From Gnetum montanum (taxonomy: Eukaryota; Streptophyta; Gnetopsida; Gnetales; Gnetaceae), in the NCBI GenBank assembly GCA_015680685.1, contig MNCI01020147.1, positions 37,270-101,269 of the forward strand: 64,000 nt of DNA, in the 5' to 3' direction. This document shows positions 22,661 to 36,269 of this stretch, piece by piece (the first letter of the stretch is position 1; every line of letters begins with the position of its first letter). The notes under the pieces were generated by a model that worked only from the letters and a program-made list of their open reading frames with translations, was not told the DNA's origin and searched no databases. Position numbers and translations under genes: made by a program.

Positions 22661-25624
22661 GCATCCACCGTGCATCAATAGGGCCACGTCTATAGGGCTA
22701 CATTGACACATGCCCATTGACAAGGCTACATCAATGGGGCTACATTGATGCATGCCCATTGACATAGCCAATCGACTAAGCTTCATTAACCCTTCTCTAT
22801 GATGTAACATTTAATCCATAAGATTAAGCCCTACTATTCGCAACAAAGCCATATGACCATATACCCCTTATAATAGAACTATAACTATACAATTGATTCC
22901 GTAGGTTAATGAAAATTAGGGAATTTTATGATTTTTCTTTTACTTCTTATTTTATCATTCTTATTTATTTATTTAATTTATATTATAAATTAGATAAGTA
23001 AAATATTTTATGGTAATATAAATTGAGAATGAGGATTTTCCCTACATTCACTTAGTTAACTAGAGATACGAGATGTATATAGTGTACTTTGGTTAAGACC
23101 AATGATTGCTGGTTAGTAGACCTTTAATTCACCTCTTGTCATTTTCTATAGATTAAGGTAATTTCTTAATTGTTTTCATAACAATCACCATTATCATGGA
23201 ATAGTAAAGGTTATAATTATTGGACCTAATTTAGAAATATTCAGAAGCTCCTCATTTGTATGATTGATTAATTGATACAGTATGATTAAGATAAATCACT
23301 CTTGATATATAGATAATAAGTATTTTTAGTAAGCACAAACGAAACTATTGTGGAGGTACTTCAAATTTTGGCTTGTATTTATATTTCCCCTAAATGCAAG
23401 CACACAAAATAAATGTCCTAAATGAAGAATGAAGCTTATGAAGGTAAATTATTTGTAGAAATACCCAAAAGAATGTAGACTATTTTAGTAATGATGTTGA
23501 AAATGTTGGAAATCTTAACCACTTTAATATCTCACAAGTTATTTAGTTGTTAAGCATGCAAGTTCATTGATCAAGCTTTAGGAAATCAATAAGAAGGGCT
23601 AGATTCTCATCTAAATTTGAAAACCTGAAAAGACATTCTCAAAACCATTGTGCTTTTTCATTAGACTCTCTCTTTGATAATATGATGTACTATGACCTTT
23701 TCTTTAATACTATTATTTATTTTTCTTTGTTCTAATAAAAATGTGACATTTATTTCAATTTTTATGAATTTCTATAAATGTCACTATCATCCTAGTCTAG
23801 GTCAATCTTGAATACCTTTGTCAAGTAGTCAAGCCACGAGCAACCTGATTTGGTTTTATCCTAGAACACACTTCCTAGTGGGTTTTTTCTTATGCTATTG
23901 ACGTTTATGCTTTGGCAGTACCTGAAACTTACATGCTTCTTTAACATCATGCATGTGGAAATAATATTTTTACCAATCAAAGAGGAAACTAGGTTGAAGG
24001 TATACAACTATGTACCCTATTGCTACTCATGAGCCACCCTATACGATCATTTTGATGTTACCTTGTATTCTCATTTTGATGGTGTAGGCACATAAATTAG
24101 CTTAGTGAAAATATATACAAAAATTTAGTTAAACATCATGGAATTTTTGCTTCGTCTATTATTTTGCATTTGTACACAAGATACCCATGATATTAGAGCA
24201 TTACATGCATAGTTGACTAAGTTATAGAATCCATGATGGCTATTTCTTTTTCAATCACAAAATAAAAAGTGTGATATCAACTAACTAAAATTCATTCGTA
24301 TTTCTTTCTTATTTTCTTGTTGATGCATAAAATTCTATAGTACTCCAAATGTCACATGTAGCTAAAAGATCTCAAAATCCATCTATAAGTCTAATTGTTT
24401 TGCTAATGGAACCCTTACTATCCCAATGGAATCATATTCACTATGAATGTAAGCAGTTGCATGCATGTAAATGAGTCCATAAAAAACATAGGCAGTGGAT
24501 AAAAAACTGAAACAAATTCCAAAAAAGAAAATGTTTTAACATGCATTAACTTGCACATGTTTGACAAAGAGACTTACATGGCAAACCATCCTCAATGACC
24601 TCAACCAATCAACATCAACGTAGAAAGGCCATGTGATAGACATTTATTGGTCTTTGTCTCTATGAATATTAAACAATAAATGCCTACTTTCAATGTGGTA
24701 CATCTAATAGAGGTTGTTGCACATGATTTGAACTGGTCAATTGTAGCTATTCCCTTTAATGATGCAAGATCCAATTTTTTGTAAGTATAGTGTTAACTAA
24801 TAATGATAATTAGATCTCAAGTATGAAGTAAGCAATGAATACATTTATTTCTTTTTAAACGTAAAAAATGCAAGAAGATAAAATTTAAATAATCTAATTA
24901 AAGGTCCTTCAAAGTAGCATTTTATACCAAGATCTTAATGAAACAAAAGTATAAATGAAAAAAGTGTAGAAAAGAAATAACTAAAATAAAACAAAGGATC
25001 CTCATTAATGTTTACCTTCGTCTCATATATGATAGGCTAATCATTAAGATAGACTAATAAGTAAAATAAAATAAATAATTAAGAGAATTCCAATAGTACA
25101 TATAAGGTCTTGATGAAGTAAATAACAAAATATAAAATATGGGGGTGATGAATCCCTAAAGTAATTATAATATAATTACACCTTAAGATAAATATTCCAA
25201 TTATAATTTTATAATTTAGTATTACCCACCAAAATTGAAGACATGACTTGGAGCACTCCAATCAAGAGTCCTACAAATAGGCTACCAACTCATTGTTAAG
25301 AAAACATAAAAAGTAAAAGAAAATACTAGCAAAATATCATAAAAATCATTATTAAAAAAATACCTATTTGCACTTTTCTTTTGCACTATGCTTTGTTATG
25401 TTTTGGAGGTGCTTGAGCAAAGCACATAAAATGCCCTCAATGTAGGCTTGGAATAAAGGTAGTTCAATATAATCCATACGATATCATCAATATAGGTCCA
25501 GTGTGACCATAGTAGTTTACCCCTTGTATAAGATATACTTGATATATATTGTCCATGAGTGTAGGCACTTGCCATTATATTCATGTCAAAACTATGAAAT
25601 AACAAGGATGCTATATCCAAACTA

Positions 25625-26200
25625 TTCATAATAAAATTGACTATAAAACCAACTAAATCACTAACATAAACTATTGACTATAATTATTATTTTTATCATA
25701 CAACATACACATCCATACGATCCTTTGCATTGGGACTATGCCCCAAACTTTCCCAACACAGCTAGCACCATGTAATAAACTTTATTAGTACACATATCAA
25801 TGCAACATGACATATATATATATATATATATTATTTCCCTCTATATATCATAATAGAAACACTAATGCCCTTTACTAATAATGAGTAATTGTTGAAAATG
25901 CTTTAAATATCCATAATAAAATTTATTGTAAAACCAACTAAACCACTAATAAAAAATATTGACTATAAATATTATTTATTTCATATAACATACACATCCA
26001 TATGATCCTTTGCACTAGGACTATGCCCCAAATTTCACCAACATAGTTATCACCATGCACTAAATTTTATTAGTACACATATCAACATAACATGACATCC
26101 ATATATATATATATATATATATACATATTATTTTTATTATTATTAGTGCCATGTATATTTCATAATAGAAACACTAATACCCTTGAATAATAATGAGTAA
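25625..26200. repeat. Two-unit tandem duplication with AT microsatellites
   Basis: CATACACATCCATA followed by GATCCTTTGCA recurs at 25,704 and 25,989, a 285-bp period. Each unit carries an (AT)n run (about 25,811-25,831 and 26,101-26,122) and an AATGAGTAATT stretch. The same two-unit arrangement occurs in block B copy 2 (62,400-63,020). Confidence 0.75.
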
Positions 26201-27209
26201 TTTTTGAAAATTCCCTTTTTTGCTATAAAAAATTCAATGAGATTTCTTAACCAGGGAAAAATGACATAGAAGGGCTAAAATTGTTTATCTCTATTTGAAT
26301 GCTTGATAGGCTTTAACTTTGAGTACACATAGGAATTGCAATTTTTTTGTATGATTTGCTATAACTTGTATTACAAATATTAAATAGAACATTGCTTTCT
26401 CCTCCCTAGAGAAATCAAGGGTAACTTAGAGTGACAACCACTACTGATGAGTTAGTTTTTTAGAGAATAAGTTTTGAAATGTTGCAATCCATTTTAGAAA
26501 TTTTTTTTTGAAAACTAATACTTTAGAATTTAATATTATTTTAAATGAAAAAGAAGATGATGTTATATTTTTTTCCTATAAAATTTTTGAAGAAGAAGAA
26601 ATGTAGAGAGCAAGGATTCTTATCTTGAAATTTGAAAAAGAAGGGATTAAGGAATCCATTTTACAAAATTATGAATAAGTTAAATGTTGCATATAGGAAG
26701 ATGTACAAAATTTAACCTTACAGTTCCCTAAATAAAATCATGTAAAACCAAAATAACTAAATAGAAAGAAGATAATATATTTGATCAGTCTTGATGTTGT
26801 TGATGATGAAAGGAAAATAAGGTTAATAAATAAAAGAAATATATGTCAGTATTGAATCACCTAATTATAAATAACATGATGATGATAAAGAATCCATAAA
26901 ATTCCCCTTTTTTGAGTTATTTTCTTCCCATAATTAGATTTAGAGGATGAGAAAAGTCTTAAATATGTAAACCTTGTAAAAGAATCTAAGAAATTCTAGT
27001 AGGCCAACCATAGAAACATTGTTGATTAAAAAGCCAAGTTAAAGGAAAATCAATTAGTCTAAATGATTCCAAAGTTGAGTTATAAAGTGTTAAAAATAAA
27101 AAAGACAAAAGAGATCTAATCAAGAAAATTGAAACGTTAGATGAAGAATAATAGGTCATCTAAGAAGAATTAAAGCCTATAGTTAAAAATTATTTTTAAC
27201 CAGATTACA

Positions 27210-30200
27210 ATGTCCTCATTCATAAATGGAAGAAAGTGTGTTTAGCTTATATAAATAAATGTATTTTAATTATTATGTGATATTCATTTCAAAACTCTTA
27301 TTTAAGATGACAACTTGAAAAATATTATTTCAAAACTCTTCTTCATTTTTCAAATTCTAGAAAGTAGTTTCCTCCCTCCTTTTAATTCTAGTGTAAGATG
27401 AATATACATTTCTATACCTTACTTAATGTAAATTAAATTATTCAAGATGCATTTATGTTTTACCTAACATTTCAAAAAAGATATCACAAGTGGTATTGGA
27501 AAAGCTAACAATTTTACAAAGCCAAAATGGTTGAAGTAAAGAAAACTTTGTTAAATTTTACAAAGGTTTAGTATATCCATAAGAACAACAATACATTAAA
27601 AAATTTTAAAGATTCAAAACATCCAAGACAATAAACAAGAGCAAGAAAAGGATCATGCAGTTACCCTATAAAGATAAAGTAGTTTTTTTACTCTTTTAAT
27701 AAGAGTAATACAATCTTTATAACTAACATTAAGATGTTGAAGCATATCACCATACTTGTCCAAGCCTTGACATAGTCTATAACAATGTGTTACTAACTTA
27801 TTACCAATAGATCATGTGTTCTATAACTTAGCAATCATGCTTTCTAATTCAATGGTTTAAATCTCATTAAAGTTAAGAAGAAATTCCATACTATAGATAT
27901 ATACATAAAGATTGGATCTCATATAGCAATGTGAAAGGATGTATTATATCTAAAACATATGAGATATAATAAATGTTAAAAGGTTATTACATATTGATTA
28001 TGAAATGAGCAATACAAATATTTTTTTTTTTTTACATTTGATATATTTTCTTGTCTACCTTGATAATTACTTGAAGAGGATTAAGTTGATTTTAATTTTA
28101 ATGTTGCATACATGAAGATATAGATACATCTATATACCTTGATATTGTATTAACAAAAGAGAAGGGCTTGAAGGAAGAATCCTAATTCATAAGCTTTATT
28201 CATTACACAAGCTTGTTAGATTCTAGTAAATTGATCTTCTTCTTATAGATAGCAATAGACATATATGTTAATTTTAGGGTTAAGTGCACACATGCACACG
28301 CACAAATAAAAATATAGGAATATCCTTCTTTTCACTCTGAAAAATTATATGAGAATAAAATACTTTGAATTCTATAGGAATTGTTTCAATTTTTTTTAAT
28401 ATTTCAAGATTATCCTCTTGAATAGAATGATATGAGAAAATTTCTCAACTATAAACTCATTCAAAGTTATCAATGAATTTTCCTTTCAAAATCCTTTACA
28501 TATTAAAGTTTTTCTTTTAGACTATATTAGACATGTAAAGTTTAAACATGATCCTTTAGTTAATGAATCATTTAAAGTTCTCCTTTCAACTCATGAACAA
28601 TCCAACTAACAACAACAAGGATTTCTTTAAAAATTGTATCGTTAAGAAGAATAAGAAGTGGTATTTTGATATCACATAAGGTAATTAGAGTTGGAGTTAA
28701 TGTACTTATAGAAGAAGCTCTTCGATTATTGAGACTACCTTACAGAATAATGATACATATAAGGGGTAAATTAGAGAAATATGTTCCCATCCATACACCT
28801 TCCAGTTCTTTATCCTTACCTAATTTTCTCATTACTTGCCTAAGGTAATATTGAAACCAAAGGACTCTACCTATGGATTACTTAAAAAGAATTATCATAG
28901 TAAGTAGAATAATAGCAAGAAGAAAAGAATAAAGAGGGAAAGAGAATATTTACTAAAACAACATTTTGATGTTCTAAAAGAAGGTTTCTATGTTTGTAAT
29001 CCTTTTCATTCTTATCAAAAGAAAAAGAATTTTTTCTAGCCTTACCAAGAAAGAGAAGCCTATTGAGGTTTGTACATTAAGCTATATTGTTTTATGAATA
29101 TGTACAAGGAAGAAAGAATTAATTAGAAAAGCAAAGTCAATGAAACTTACCTTATAGAAAAGCTATCAATATTTGGTGTTACAAATCATGGGTAACTCTA
29201 ATTTTACTAGGATTTTATTATGGAGATTAAATGGTCAACTTGTTTATAATTCTTGATTTTATATTAATCACTTGTGAGTCAACATCAACAATTACTTTAT
29301 TTATTGAACTTTTGTATGCATGATTTACTTCCATGGAAATTTTTACCGATTAGTCCTCTTCATTAGAGTAGGCTTTTCTAAGCCTATAATAATGTCCTTA
29401 TGTGACAATAAAATTCTTAAACTACCACTTTATACATTGCCTATTCCTAGTGGGATCCTTAGGTATGCATTCTATGTTGGTAGTTAGAGTATATGCAACC
29501 AAAAAATGTTTTATATTTATTTATTTTTGGATTTTTCACTCCATTTACATTTGATCATATTTAACTTCACATAAATAATGCACTCGACATATCATGAATG
29601 TCATTATAAAATGTGCCTTTGTTAAAAACAAATATCTTGGACCAAAAGAAGCCTTGAGTAGAAGGTGAAAACTCCAAATGATATCCTTAAAAAGGAGAAC
29701 TCTTGCAATTCTTTTCCTATTGTACAAAGGAGATTTTTAAGAATTATCCGAAAGATAAAAAAGACCTCAAAACCATTAAACCATTTTTAGTCACACCAAC
29801 CTTTCTCATTATTCAATTTGTTAAAGGATTTTTTTTTTCAATATAACAAAGCAAGGTAAGAGATTGAGCATGAATTTGCAACAATAAAACTTAGTAAAAA
29901 ATAAAGATTTACCTCTAAAGAAAATCTAATATAATAAAGAACTCATTATTCATGGAAATGAAACCTAGACATGCCCAAAGCACTCATTGTGCATCTTAAA
30001 CAAGTGTGTAGTACCTATTGGTTTGTATTTTGGCATGAAAATATGGTCAAGTGCATCCCATGAAACAAAATTAGGTTGAAAATTCAATGAAAATGGTAAA
30101 AAATAATGGAGATCCATTAGAGGAGATTATTTAACTTTGTTGATGCAACTTTTTAAGCTAAGTTGGTCTCATGTTTAAATAGCTGCTAATATTACATAAT

Positions 30201-30430
30201 CATGTTTTCAAGAATGATGATAAACCTAATTTATTTCTAAAACAAAAGTTCAAGTTAGCCAAAATTCTAAACCTAATTTCTTTTTAAATTGGCCAAAATT
30301 TTAATCCATCAAAAAATATGGACAAGTAGACATTGTAATTTTCTACTTATTAAAAATGTGCCCTGACATTGAGGATGTGGTTATCTTTTATATGAATTTT
30401 GTCATAATGACTTAGCTTTACCAATTGCCA
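27210..30430. other. Unassigned AT-rich stretch
   Basis: No domain recognised on either strand. A minus-strand frame near 27,660-27,880 (words such as GLDKYGDMLQHLN) and a plus-strand 60-codon frame at 28,666-28,848 exist but have no family signature. A T/A homopolymer run occurs near 28,020. It is probably worn-out transposable-element sequence. Confidence 0.4.
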
Positions 30431-30439
30431 ACCAAAACA

Positions 30440-31640
30440 AGGTGGTGTTGCATTGGTCTATGTATCACTTGATACGCTATTATAAGTTGCTTCATCGATT
30501 CTCCTTATGCTCATCACCAACACCACAATCATTTCCCCATTGAGTTTTAGTACAAGGTGATCCACTAGAATAATTCCATTAGCAAACCCATCATTTCATT
30601 TCTCATTCATTCATGGTAGCTTCGGTGGAGAAAGAACAACGCAATGCTTGCATGCAGGCCATTTTCATAGCATAGCTTATCAATGTGATAAACCACAATG
30701 AATATTCTAATTACTACTTCAGAATTACAAATAGTGAGCACATGACTAAGGTCAAGTGTAAGTTCCAATGCATATGTGATAAAGCACAGATCAACCAACC
30801 GGAGGCATGTACTACTCATGGACAAGATCCTAAAGTAGTATCCTGGCCTTACCTCCTATGATAATTCCTTACACAATGATAGACATCAGATAATGCCAAG
30901 GGAGATACCATTCCTTTGCAAGGAAGTCACCAAGAAGGCCAATGCAAAGTGGAGCTAGCCTTTGAGCAGCATAACTCACTTGATCTTCATTTGCACATCC
31001 ACCATCTATATCCTCTACAATGACTTTGAGCTCACAAAAATCATGCATCGTAGTCCCCATGTGGAGAGCATCATGCTCTACTATGTTGACTACCATGCTA
31101 GTGGAAATGACTTCTGAATCACCAAGACACTCACTAAGAGTCATCATGGTGCCCATGTGCTCATCATCTACTTCGAGAACATTGCTTGCCTCTTCCATGG
31201 TCTTGGCCCTAATGGCAAGCACATCAACAAGCTAGTGGCCTAGGTTCTCTTTAGCAATGGCATTGCTACCCTCATTATTGGAGCTAACCCTAATGTTGCA
31301 ATAGGTCAGGGCCCATGATTTGAGTTACTCTTTGCTCAGTAGATGGTGTTGCCAAAATCCTATAAAGGCATCGAGGGCAACGTTATAAAAGCAAGGTTTA
31401 TGATGCATTTGCTAAAGAATGTGGCATTTTCCATCCCAAAAAAGATGGAAGAAAAATCAAAAGGGTTGTTAAGCTGCTAGGCATATCAAATTCTAATTAG
31501 AACGTATGTTCTGGATCTCTCACCCCAGTAGAGTAGCCATCCTAAACATCATGGAGTCCTAGCTAGAGCTGTAGCCAAGCAAGATGCAAGTGAGTCAAAA
31601 TGTTCTAGCAAAGAATAGAAACATGTCTAACACATTAACT
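30440..31640 (-). pseudogene. Unassigned, less AT-rich region with a 117-codon minus-strand frame
   Basis: From 31,222 to 30,869 the minus strand is open for 117 codons, with an acidic, Met/Val/Glu-rich product (KTMEEASNVLEVDDEHMG near its start, ending in a Trp-containing hydrophobic stretch). Base composition is noticeably richer in G and C than the flanks. I do not recognise a family, and codon periodicity cannot be judged by eye. Upstream on the same strand the frame may continue past 31,222 with a stop. It could be a remnant of a transposon ORF or a gene fragment. Confidence 0.3.
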
Positions 31641-31689
31641 CTATTCATTTTGAAGGATATTCGCATGTGGTTTGCTACCAATGGATGCT

Positions 31690-31990
31690 CCACTACAAGA
31701 TGAGAGGCTATGATTAGATGTGCTAGTAGGCTTCAACCTTGATATCTTTGTTGAAACAATCATTTTGATGGCTTTCCTTCTTAACTCAGCATCACTAACT
31801 ACATAGAACTCCCACCATTCCTTCTTATTTTACAATTTTAGTATTTTACTATTTGCCTATTTTATAGACCTCCAAGGAAATTTTCTTGATGCAATTCTTA
31901 ACATTGTCAACCCCACTTTCTAGCCTTCCCCAAACATAGTAAGCCTTCCTCTTTATCTTTCTAAAGACATAAACTAAGAAATAACTTGCT
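31690..31990 (-). mobile_element. Possible hAT transposase C-terminal remnant
   Basis: The minus strand near 31,740-31,830 reads KKEWWEFY, then AELRRKAIKMIVSTKIS. That resembles the hAT dimerisation domain pattern WW..FG...P.LQ..A.R.LSQT.SSS. The following conserved ER-NWS block is not recognisable. Evidence is one motif only. Confidence 0.25.
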
Positions 31991-31999
31991 TATTATTCT

Positions 32000-33640
32000 A
32001 TACTATTGCATAATAAGATTGATTTATTGTTGTTATGCAATGGGTTCTCACCTAGTTGCTCTTCCTTCATCTACAATACATAAATATCATATCATGTTAT
32101 GAATTAAGCATTTAATGGAACATTACTTTTTCAGGACAATCCTATGGGTATATAAATAATTAAACAAACCAATGCAAGATATTTCCTTGGCTCACACCTC
32201 CAAATGGAGTTCATCATGAAGTAAGCTCATTTACATGCATAATATAAAAAGAACATAAAAGAGCGTCAAATTCACATTCTTAGAGTATTTAGGATTCTGA
32301 TGCATTATGCAATTTATATCAAAAAATATATTTAATGTTGGTAACATGAAATACAAATAATTAATTTAATAGTGGCAAAACATGAATGTTGAGGCAACCC
32401 ATATATAATAATGCCATAGCTTTGCAATATGCATCTAGGTCATGGAAGAATGGCCTACTAAACATGGGTCTATGATAGAAGAAATTAAGCTTGCTAGAAG
32501 TTGTGAAGAAACACAAAGTATTACTTATAAGATAAATGAAAGTTATTGTGGAGAGAGGGTTCAATGAAATAAGACTTGCCTAAATTGTAATGACTGATGC
32601 TTTTTACACTTCACATTATTTGTTGGGCTTAGGAAAAGGAAAAGAGTGAAGATGAAAGTAAATAGTAATTTCATTGGCGTTTATTTAAATTTTATATGTT
32701 TTGAGTTTATATGCATGTATAACAATGGATATTTCATCCTATCCCATATTGTTAATGAAGAGAGTTTGGGTTATTCCACCAAAAAGGAAATATAAAGTAT
32801 TTGTTAAAAATAATAGGTGATAGAGATAACATTGTTGTTCATCATTAATTACTAATTATATTTATTTTTTAAAATAATTTTGGATAGCCTTGTAATCGGA
32901 CACTCTTGTACAATAGTTCACATCTACTCTACTTCTCCACTAGTACTACACTAAAAGTAAAAGTAGGCATCAAACTCATTTCCTCCTTGTGGAAAGATAA
33001 CAGTTATGATAATTGTATTACACAGTTAGGTCCCGTAACCATTTTCATTGAAAATGGAAATGGCTTTTATGGAAATCCTAAAGTCATGACTAAGTAATAA
33101 CATTGCAATTTGTAAACATTTTTGGAAGGAAAGTCTAATTAATAGAAAAGTTAAATTTGTGTGCACTAATGATGAGTGAAAACATGCAAAGATATACAAT
33201 CATTTTATGAATATAAAGCATTCAAAAAAACCATTCTATTAGAAACTAAAATTACTATATGAAAAAACTAATTAAAATATAGAATATGTTGAGATAAAGA
33301 AAAATAACATATATAAGATCTATGGTAAAATCCTTGAATATGAAGGAAAACATCATAGTGAAGACAAGGAATTTCATTCTATATCAACCAATGAGTACAA
33401 TGTTTCTCTCTCACTATCTATAATTGATTCATCACAAGCTCGCAATATGCTTGTATTGATGACCTAGCATCTCTTAATTATCTGGTATATGAAATTATTT
33501 ATGTCCACATTACAAGTAGCTGATAGTATATGTCATACATTGACCTAAACAACAACTCAAATTTACATTTTATTATTGTTCATAAAATAGAGAAAGGAAT
33601 ATTTTGAAACAAAAAAGAGAAACATCATAAAGAGAAGGAA
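32000..33640. other. Unassigned stretch left of the Copia remnant
   Basis: If the Copia fragment at 33,640-34,380 ever had a 3' LTR it should lie here, but I found no partner repeat inside the window to define it. A 63-codon plus-strand frame at 32,906-33,097 has no recognisable motif. Confidence 0.4.
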
Positions 33641-34380
33641 AAAGTACTAGATAACTTGTTATGAAGTCAACAATCTGTACACTGAACTCACTTTTCCTTA
33701 TTCAAATATTTTTATCATCTTTTTTGTAAGCTTAAGAAGTCCAAGCACTACTTGAACTTCGTCAACACTATTACCCTTGTTGACATATCTGCATAGTTTT
33801 AACTTGTACAATTTTTCTCAAGTAACAATCTATCTTCTTAAATAATCTAACTTATCCAATGATATTTTGAGCAAATGAAATCTTTTCTATTATGATGAAC
33901 TAGATTCTTGGCTAAATATATGACACTCTAATTACCACAAGATATTTTTTTTTTTTCATTTTTAATGACCAACTCATCCAATATGTCCTACAACCAAAAA
34001 ACTTCATTGCAAGCCTCTATGATAGCTATGTGCTCTACTTGAATGGTAGACAATGCTACAAAAAATTGTAATTTTGGCATCTAGCTAATTAAACCATATG
34101 CAAGAATAAAGATATAACTAATTATAGATATGATCTTTTCTAAAACACCTACATAATGAGAGTTAACAAAACCACAACCTCACTATCATATTTCTTATAC
34201 ATAATACAATATTCTTTCGTTCCATTTAAACATTAAATCATCTTTATCTCAATTACTCATATATCTACTCATTATTGTAATTGGAAGTGCAATATCCAAT
34301 CTTGTACATACCATGGCATATATTAAACTTTCTATTGTATTTTGCATAAGGCATAAGAGACATACATTAAACTATAACAT
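33640..34380 (-). mobile_element. Ty1/Copia fragment: end of RT and RNase H
   Basis: On the minus strand, 34,250-34,330 reads MVCTRLDIALPITIMSRYMSN followed by a KWN-ILYYV stretch, matching the Copia C-terminal RT block YAMV.TRPDIA.AV...SR.M..P...H....K.ILRYL. Further on come EHIAIIEACNEVFWL (EAEY.AL..A..E..WL) and SVIYLAKNLVHHNRKDFI (SAI.LA.NP..H.R.KHI). Order and spacing are right for Copia RNase H. Several stops and at least one frameshift are present. The rest of pol, gag and LTRs were not found. Confidence 0.75.
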
Positions 34381-34639
34381 AAATAGGAGAAAAAATTGAA
34401 ATGAGTAGCAAAGGGGTACTTACAAGTTTAGCATCATCATATTAAAACTAAAACTAAAATGCTTTTTATTACGTTCGAACACACTTAGGATCTATTCGAT
34501 AGAATAAATATACATATTATGTGTAGCAAACACTTCTTCAATAAAGTTACCAAGTTTCATTGGTGATATACCAAAAAGTTCAATTAAACTACTACCTATA
34601 ATTTTCCATTAATGGTTACTTTGGATAATGTAGAATATC

Positions 34640-35828
34640 CATCTAAATGTTCCTTAGTAGAACCACACTTTCTATTCTATAGCAACTAAGACTTCCTCCA
34701 AAAAAATTTGTTATTGTGCTACAAGAGAAACTATGAATATATGCTACAAATTAACAAAGATCTTCTATCTTTAAGAACATCATATCTTCTTTAAGAAGCA
34801 TCAAATGATATTGTACCTACCCTTTAACTCAAAATTCTTCTAGCAAAAAATAATTTTTTACTTCTTCTATTTCCTCATATTTTCTAGGACCACACACTCT
34901 ACACCCATACAAAAGAGTTGGATGTACAAATAGAACAAAATAATTATTTTTTGATTTCCTAGTGTAAGATAGTTTCCTTTTGATATTTCCTTTTTAAGGC
35001 TTCCAATCCACTATTTAATGCACATCTCTAAAATGTAATTGAGAGAAAGATCTAGAGCAACTTATCTATAGGTTGATGTCATAATTAATTGGTCTTTTGG
35101 AGTAGTGAAAGAGCAAGCCTTATTCCTAGTACCACACATCACAATTTTTATTTTTTTCACATTGAATTTTATTTCTGAACGTTGGCAAAAATCATCCAAG
35201 AAAGTAAGGATTTGTTGTAATCCTTGCTTAGAGTTGGAGATAAGAGCTACATCATCAGCATATACCAAAAGGTTGACAAATTGATCATTAGTTTTAATAT
35301 AGTATCTATTAAGCTTATATCAAATTTCATGGTGATTTATCAAATATATTTTTCTTGTGAAAACCATTGGTTACCAGTTCTTTTATCTTAATGCATCTCT
35401 ATGACCAAGATTTTATTTGTTACTCCAAGATCTTAGTATAAAATTTTGGTAAAATTCTGAGCTATAAGAAAACAATTTAATAAAAATAGATAACTATAAT
35501 TTCTAATGCATTTCTTGTAAAATAGTCAATACAACCCTTAATAAATAATCTTCTTAAATGTATTATTTCTAGTGTAACAACAAGCTTGTTGACATTACAT
35601 TGACTTTAAAAGTGTTTCTACTAGATTCAGTTTTAATTTATCTATTTTCCTTAAAAAGAACTTCAAGATCAATATAAAGAAAGCCATTTTACAAATCATC
35701 TATTTAATATATTTTTTTTCTTTACACAAGCTTCAAATCTTTTAATGCTAAAGCTAAATATTATACAAACATCAAAAAGGAAAAATAGCTTTGATTTTAC
35801 ACTTTTGTTAAGAGTGCAAAAGCCTTAT
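34640..35828 (-). mobile_element. LINE reverse transcriptase fragment (block A, copy 2)
   Basis: Paralog of 1-790 but extending further downstream. The catalytic YADD is intact at 35,251-35,262 in a 68-codon open frame reading MVYADDVALISNSKQGLQQI, then FLDDFC and FNVKKIKIVMCG (compare F...VN..KTK.MVF). Downstream on the minus strand, near 34,880-34,960, a LFCSICTSNSFVWV-SVWS stretch matches the LF..L..P.LLYGCEVW landmark. Its right edge is the chromovirus insertion point, not a LINE end: the sequence resumes at 46,981. Confidence 0.75.
35824..35828. other. Left target-site duplication of the chromovirus
   Basis: CTTAT lies immediately before the LTR start TGTAGTGTCC; the right copy is GTTAT at 46,981-46,985 (4 of 5 matching). 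The empty paralog at 786-790 is CTTGT. Confidence 0.75.
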
Positions 35829-36269
35829 TGTAGTGTCCAATCCCTTGTTAATAGTGGGAAAAATTATAAACAATGTAATTAACCTTCTAATGAAGGGACA
35901 CCTCATTATGAGAAGTTATGATTATTCATGTATCCCTTGAAAAAGGGTTTGACCTATGCCATTTAGGGCCAAGGTTAGAGATCATGCCAGGCATGGAGTT
36001 GTGAAGTAGGAAAGGCATGTAAAAAGAGTCAGGTGAAGTGAGACAAAAAGGGACTAATCATCCCTTTTTTATGATAGCCTAACCATGGTGGTAGTGCTCA
36101 ACTATGTCTAAGGCTTAAGTGGCATAGGAGGACAACCCAAAAAGGGTGTTATAGTACTCTCTTCCATTAATATAATTTTTCCATTTTCCTTGTTTAATTC
36201 TTTAGTACCAATTATTTATTCACCAATTAATTCATTTATTAAGTATTTATAATGTTTTCAGTATATTAC
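35829..36269 (+). repeat. 5' LTR of the chromovirus, 3' end missing
   Basis: Starts TGTAGTGTCCAATCCCTTG and aligns with 46,469-46,912. It stops at CAGTATATTACAG, where the GC-rich island begins. The last ~70 bases of the LTR and the primer site were not found on the far side of the island, so the insertion was accompanied by a deletion. Confidence 0.85.

Larger units (their letters stand above)
21990..27210. repeat. Block B, copy 1 of a second duplicated segment
   Basis: Matches 57,600-64,000 in order and orientation over its whole length, starting at ACTATGACTAAAGGAAGTG. Copy 2 has extra sequence at about 59,247-60,113 and 60,279-60,570 that is absent here (near 23,610 and 23,778). The left part (to about 22,660) is an R1 LTR copy. 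The remainder shows no domain I can name; the reading frames seen are short and not conserved between the two copies. Confidence 0.85.
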
